Assembly: GCF_946222305.1 (NCBI RefSeq)
Contig: NZ_CAMIHZ010000021.1
Span: 1 to 35,323 of the forward strand
From: an uncultured Corynebacterium sp.
GTDB lineage: Bacteria > Actinomycetota > Actinomycetes > Mycobacteriales > Mycobacteriaceae
DNA: 35,323 bases
Direction: 5' to 3'
Part shown: piece by piece, positions 33,173 through 35,323 of the stretch
Layout of the letters: the number at the start of each line of letters is the position of its first letter
How positions within the stretch are numbered: position 1 is the stretch's first letter
The notes under the pieces: generated by a model
The model's input: the letters and a program-made list of their open reading frames with translations, nothing else
Told to the model about the DNA's origin: nothing
Databases searched by the model: none
Translations under genes and position numbers: made by a program

Positions 33173-34296
33173 GCCCAGGCCGCCCCGGTGGCATCCCAGC
33201 TGAATTCCCGAGCCCGCAGCCGTGCCTTCTCCCCCAACTCGCGGCGCCACTCGGGATGATCCAGCAGTTGTTCAACTGCGTTGATGAATCCGCCTGGGGA
33301 TCCTGCCAATAGGCCGGTTTCCCCATCAATGATCGAGTCCCGCAACCCCGCCGAGGATTCGTATCCCACGGTCGGCACTGCATGCTGCCCAGCTTCCACA
33401 ACCGCCAGGCCCCACCCTTCCTTGCGGCTGGGCATCACGTGAATATCGGCGCGCTCGAGCAACCGGTGCTTTAGCTCCTCGGTAACATGCCCGTGGAACA
33501 CCACATAGGGTTCCACCCCGAGCTCCGCGGCGTGTGCCTGCAGTTTCTCCAACCACCATCCATCGCCGATGATGTCTAGGCGCACGTTCGGGTGCGTCCT
33601 GCGCAGTGCCGCCACCGCATCCAAGGCATGCTCCAACTGCTTGTGCGGGACCAGTCGGGACAGCGTCACTAATCGAACAGTTTCCCCACCCTTGCCCACG
33701 TCACCGCGGTCGAACCCGTGCGGCACCGGGTCCACCCCGTTGCGGATAATCGCCACTTTCTTTTTATCGACGCCCAACTGTTCCAGCTCCTCGGCCGATG
33801 GCTGGGAGACCGTGACCCACTGGCTACGCCGGTGCAGCCACGGGGAGATCCGGGATTCGATGAGCCACCCGAGCCGGGACAGCACAGGACCCGCCACGTT
33901 CCACTGTTCGCGGTGACAGTGGTGAGTAAGCACCACGGTGGGCGCGCCGGAGACCACGGAGGCGAAAAATGGCACCCCGTTTTGCGTGTCCACCACCACG
34001 TCTGGCTTTCCGAAGCGCTTCAGCGGGCCGATCTGTAGTCCAAACCGGCCGGCAAGCAACGCCAGCCACGCGCGCGGATACACCGTGATATTGCCCCCGC
34101 CGCGGGAGAACTGCACGGGTGCCTGGCCGGGTTTCTGTACTACCTCGAAGCGCTTGGCGCCGGGGTACATGGCGGTGCGGAACATCACCTCATGTCCTTG
34201 GTCCGCAAGGTATTGCGCCACGGACTCCAGATACCGTTCACTTCCCCCACCTTCGGGGTGATCGGTATCTCGCCAGCACAAAAGGACAATTTTCAT
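33127..34296 (-). CDS. Family 4 glycosyltransferase, Rv0225-like
   Basis: This 389-aa GT-B enzyme starts MKIVLLCWRDTDHPEGGGSE, with the Gly-rich loop of the acceptor domain. WVTVSQPSAEELEQLGV and VAIIRNGVDP lead into the donor domain, VRLVTLSRLVPHKQLEHALDA. The donor site has MPSRKEGWGLAVVEAGQHAVPTVGY, a good EX7E motif (E of KEGWGLAVVE). It is likely to build a mannose- or glucose-containing lipid or wall glycan, given its neighbours, but the substrate is not readable. The ATG at 34296 gives a family-like N-terminus, with TAAACT ten bases upstream on the minus strand as a possible -10 (34307-34312). A longer frame to 34347 adds unlikely residues. Confidence 0.87.
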   Translation of the reverse strand: MKIVLLCWRDTDHPEGGGSERYLESVAQYLADQGHEVMFRTAMYPGAKRFEVVQKPGQAPVQFSRGGGNITVYPRAWLALLAGRFGLQIGPLKRFGKPDVVVDTQNGVPFFASVVSGAPTVVLTHHCHREQWNVAGPVLSRLGWLIESRISPWLHRRSQWVTVSQPSAEELEQLGVDKKKVAIIRNGVDPVPHGFDRGDVGKGGETVRLVTLSRLVPHKQLEHALDAVAALRRTHPNVRLDIIGDGWWLEKLQAHAAELGVEPYVVFHGHVTEELKHRLLERADIHVMPSRKEGWGLAVVEAGQHAVPTVGYESSAGLRDSIIDGETGLLAGSPGGFINAVEQLLDHPEWRRELGEKARLRAREFSWDATGAAWAQLLEEVVSPDSSRA

Positions 34297-34382
34297 AACG
34301 TTAACTAGTTTAGCTGCAGGGCTTCCGAGACTTGCCATATTGCGCACAGCCGGCGGGAAAATGTGTGAAAGTATTTCGTACT

Positions 34383-35306
34383 ATGCTTCCTCGTTCATCG
34401 GCTCGGCGATGGCGTTCGTCCCGTCGCACCTCTGCCCGCACTACTCCCGTGTCCACCGGGTTCATTCGCAACACTTTGGGCTTATCTCTGCGTACCCAGC
34501 GCACCCTGAAGTTCTGGCGCCCGCGGGCAACCCTCCGCCGCGCGTGGGGATTGCTCAGTGATTTTCAGTACGAACAAACCCGCCCGGATATCTTCTACGG
34601 CCACTTAGCCGCGGATACTGTCAATTTGATTGAGGCCGTGTGGCGGGGTGCGACGGCGTCGGATAAAAAACCAACCAACCACCCCAACCAGCCAAACAAC
34701 GGCCGCAGCCTGGCTGGGACACGGGTGCTGGATGTCGGTGGCGGGCCGGGTTATTTCGGGGTGGCTTTTTCTCAGGCCGACGCCGAGTATTTCACCTGCG
34801 AACCCGATGTCGGGGAGATGGCCGCCGCGGGCATCAAGCTGCAGAGCTCGGTGCGCGGCTCGGGTCTGGACCTGCCGTTTCGCGATGAGGTTTTTGATAT
34901 CACGTACAGCTCCAATGTGGCCGAGCATGTGCCGGAGCCCTGGCGAATGGCCGATGAGATGCTGCGGGTGACGAAACCGGGCGGGATTGTGATTTACAGC
35001 TACACGGTGTGGCTGGGCCCGTTCGGCGGGCACGAGACCGGACTGTGGCAGCACTATATGGGCGGGGAGTTCGCGGCGCGGCGCTACCGGAAGAAGCACG
35101 GGAAAGAGCCGAAAAACCGGTGGGGCGAAAGCTTGTTCAACGTCTCTGCCGCCGCGGGGTTACGGTATGGGCGCCGGGTGGGAAATGCCGAGTTCATTGC
35201 CGCTTTTCCGCGGTATCACCCGTGGTGGGCGTGGTGGATGGTGCACGTGCCAGTGTTCCGGGAGTTTGCGGTATCCAATTTGGTGATTGTGCTGCGCAAA
35301 AATTAG
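34383..35306 (+). CDS. mtrP: SAM-dependent methyltransferase, MtrP-like
   Basis: This 307-aa class I methyltransferase binds SAM at VLDVGGGPGYFGVAFSQ, with the acidic CEPD at the end of strand 2, and then LDLPFRDEVFDITYSSNVAE and VTKPGGIVIYS. The family core begins at RATLRRAWGLLSDFQYEQTR. From memory the homologues are Rv0224c and C. glutamicum MtrP (NCgl2764), which is needed for efficient transport of trehalose mycolates. The start is uncertain: I use the ATG at 34383, but a GTG at 34365 and a TTG at 34332 are in frame. The first 45 residues are very Arg/Ser/Thr-rich. It is divergent from the GT4 gene and ends 17 bp before the window edge. Confidence 0.85.
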   Translation: MLPRSSARRWRSSRRTSARTTPVSTGFIRNTLGLSLRTQRTLKFWRPRATLRRAWGLLSDFQYEQTRPDIFYGHLAADTVNLIEAVWRGATASDKKPTNHPNQPNNGRSLAGTRVLDVGGGPGYFGVAFSQADAEYFTCEPDVGEMAAAGIKLQSSVRGSGLDLPFRDEVFDITYSSNVAEHVPEPWRMADEMLRVTKPGGIVIYSYTVWLGPFGGHETGLWQHYMGGEFAARRYRKKHGKEPKNRWGESLFNVSAAAGLRYGRRVGNAEFIAAFPRYHPWWAWWMVHVPVFREFAVSNLVIVLRKN

Positions 35307-35323
35307 CGCGATCGGGCGGGGGG

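Overview
This window looks like a Corynebacterium chromosome; I cannot fix the species. The right half carries mycolic-acid/arabinan envelope genes typical of the Mycobacteriales: an AftD-type arabinofuranosyltransferase, a DUF2613 mini-protein, an LpqI-type GH3 lipoprotein, and the TmaT / DUF3068 (LmcA) / polytopic membrane protein / GT4 / MtrP block. From memory this matches the order around Rv0224c-Rv0228 and Rv0236c-Rv0237 in M. tuberculosis and around NCgl2759-NCgl2764 in C. glutamicum. Several genes also show a TANNNT -10 placed 6-10 nt before the start codon, consistent with leaderless transcripts.

Region 1 (1-13,400) is a surface-polysaccharide locus with visibly lower G+C (about 52-55% in the lines I counted, against about 67% in a line of mntH). 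It has two convergent arms. The rightward arm holds the tail of an unknown gene, wecC (UDP-ManNAc dehydrogenase), a 126-aa unknown, a tandem GT2-GT2 protein and a 196-aa unknown. The leftward arm, read from 13,387 down, holds wecB (UDP-GlcNAc 2-epimerase), a GT4 enzyme, a 220-aa unknown, a GT2-GT4 fusion, an ABC-2 polysaccharide exporter (permease and ATPase) and a PP-loop ATP-pyrophosphatase-like protein. WecB and WecC together should make UDP-ManNAcA, the glycosyltransferases would build a ManNAcA-containing polymer, and the Wzm/Wzt-like pair would export it. The PP-loop protein and its apparent PP-loop-less relative, facing each other across the convergent junction, are the least explained part of the system.

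Region 2 (13,500-17,000) is an FtsX/MacB-type ABC permease with its ATPase. Region 3 (17,368-18,257) is a pair of small secreted, membrane-anchored paralogues with strongly selected codons, closed by a textbook terminator and followed by a degenerate 23-bp tandem repeat. Region 4 is mntH (Nramp), then a repeat-rich convergent intergenic stretch (19,895-20,420) holding a 28-bp direct repeat, a 22-bp-arm inverted repeat and a duplicated gene 3' end.

Region 5 (20,421-24,406) has a VanW-family membrane protein, lpqI and a universal stress protein. Region 6 (24,501-35,306) is the envelope block DUF2613-aftD-tmaT-lmcA-membrane protein-GT4-mtrP, where two gene pairs overlap tail to tail. No tRNA, rRNA, CRISPR array or insertion sequence was recognised.
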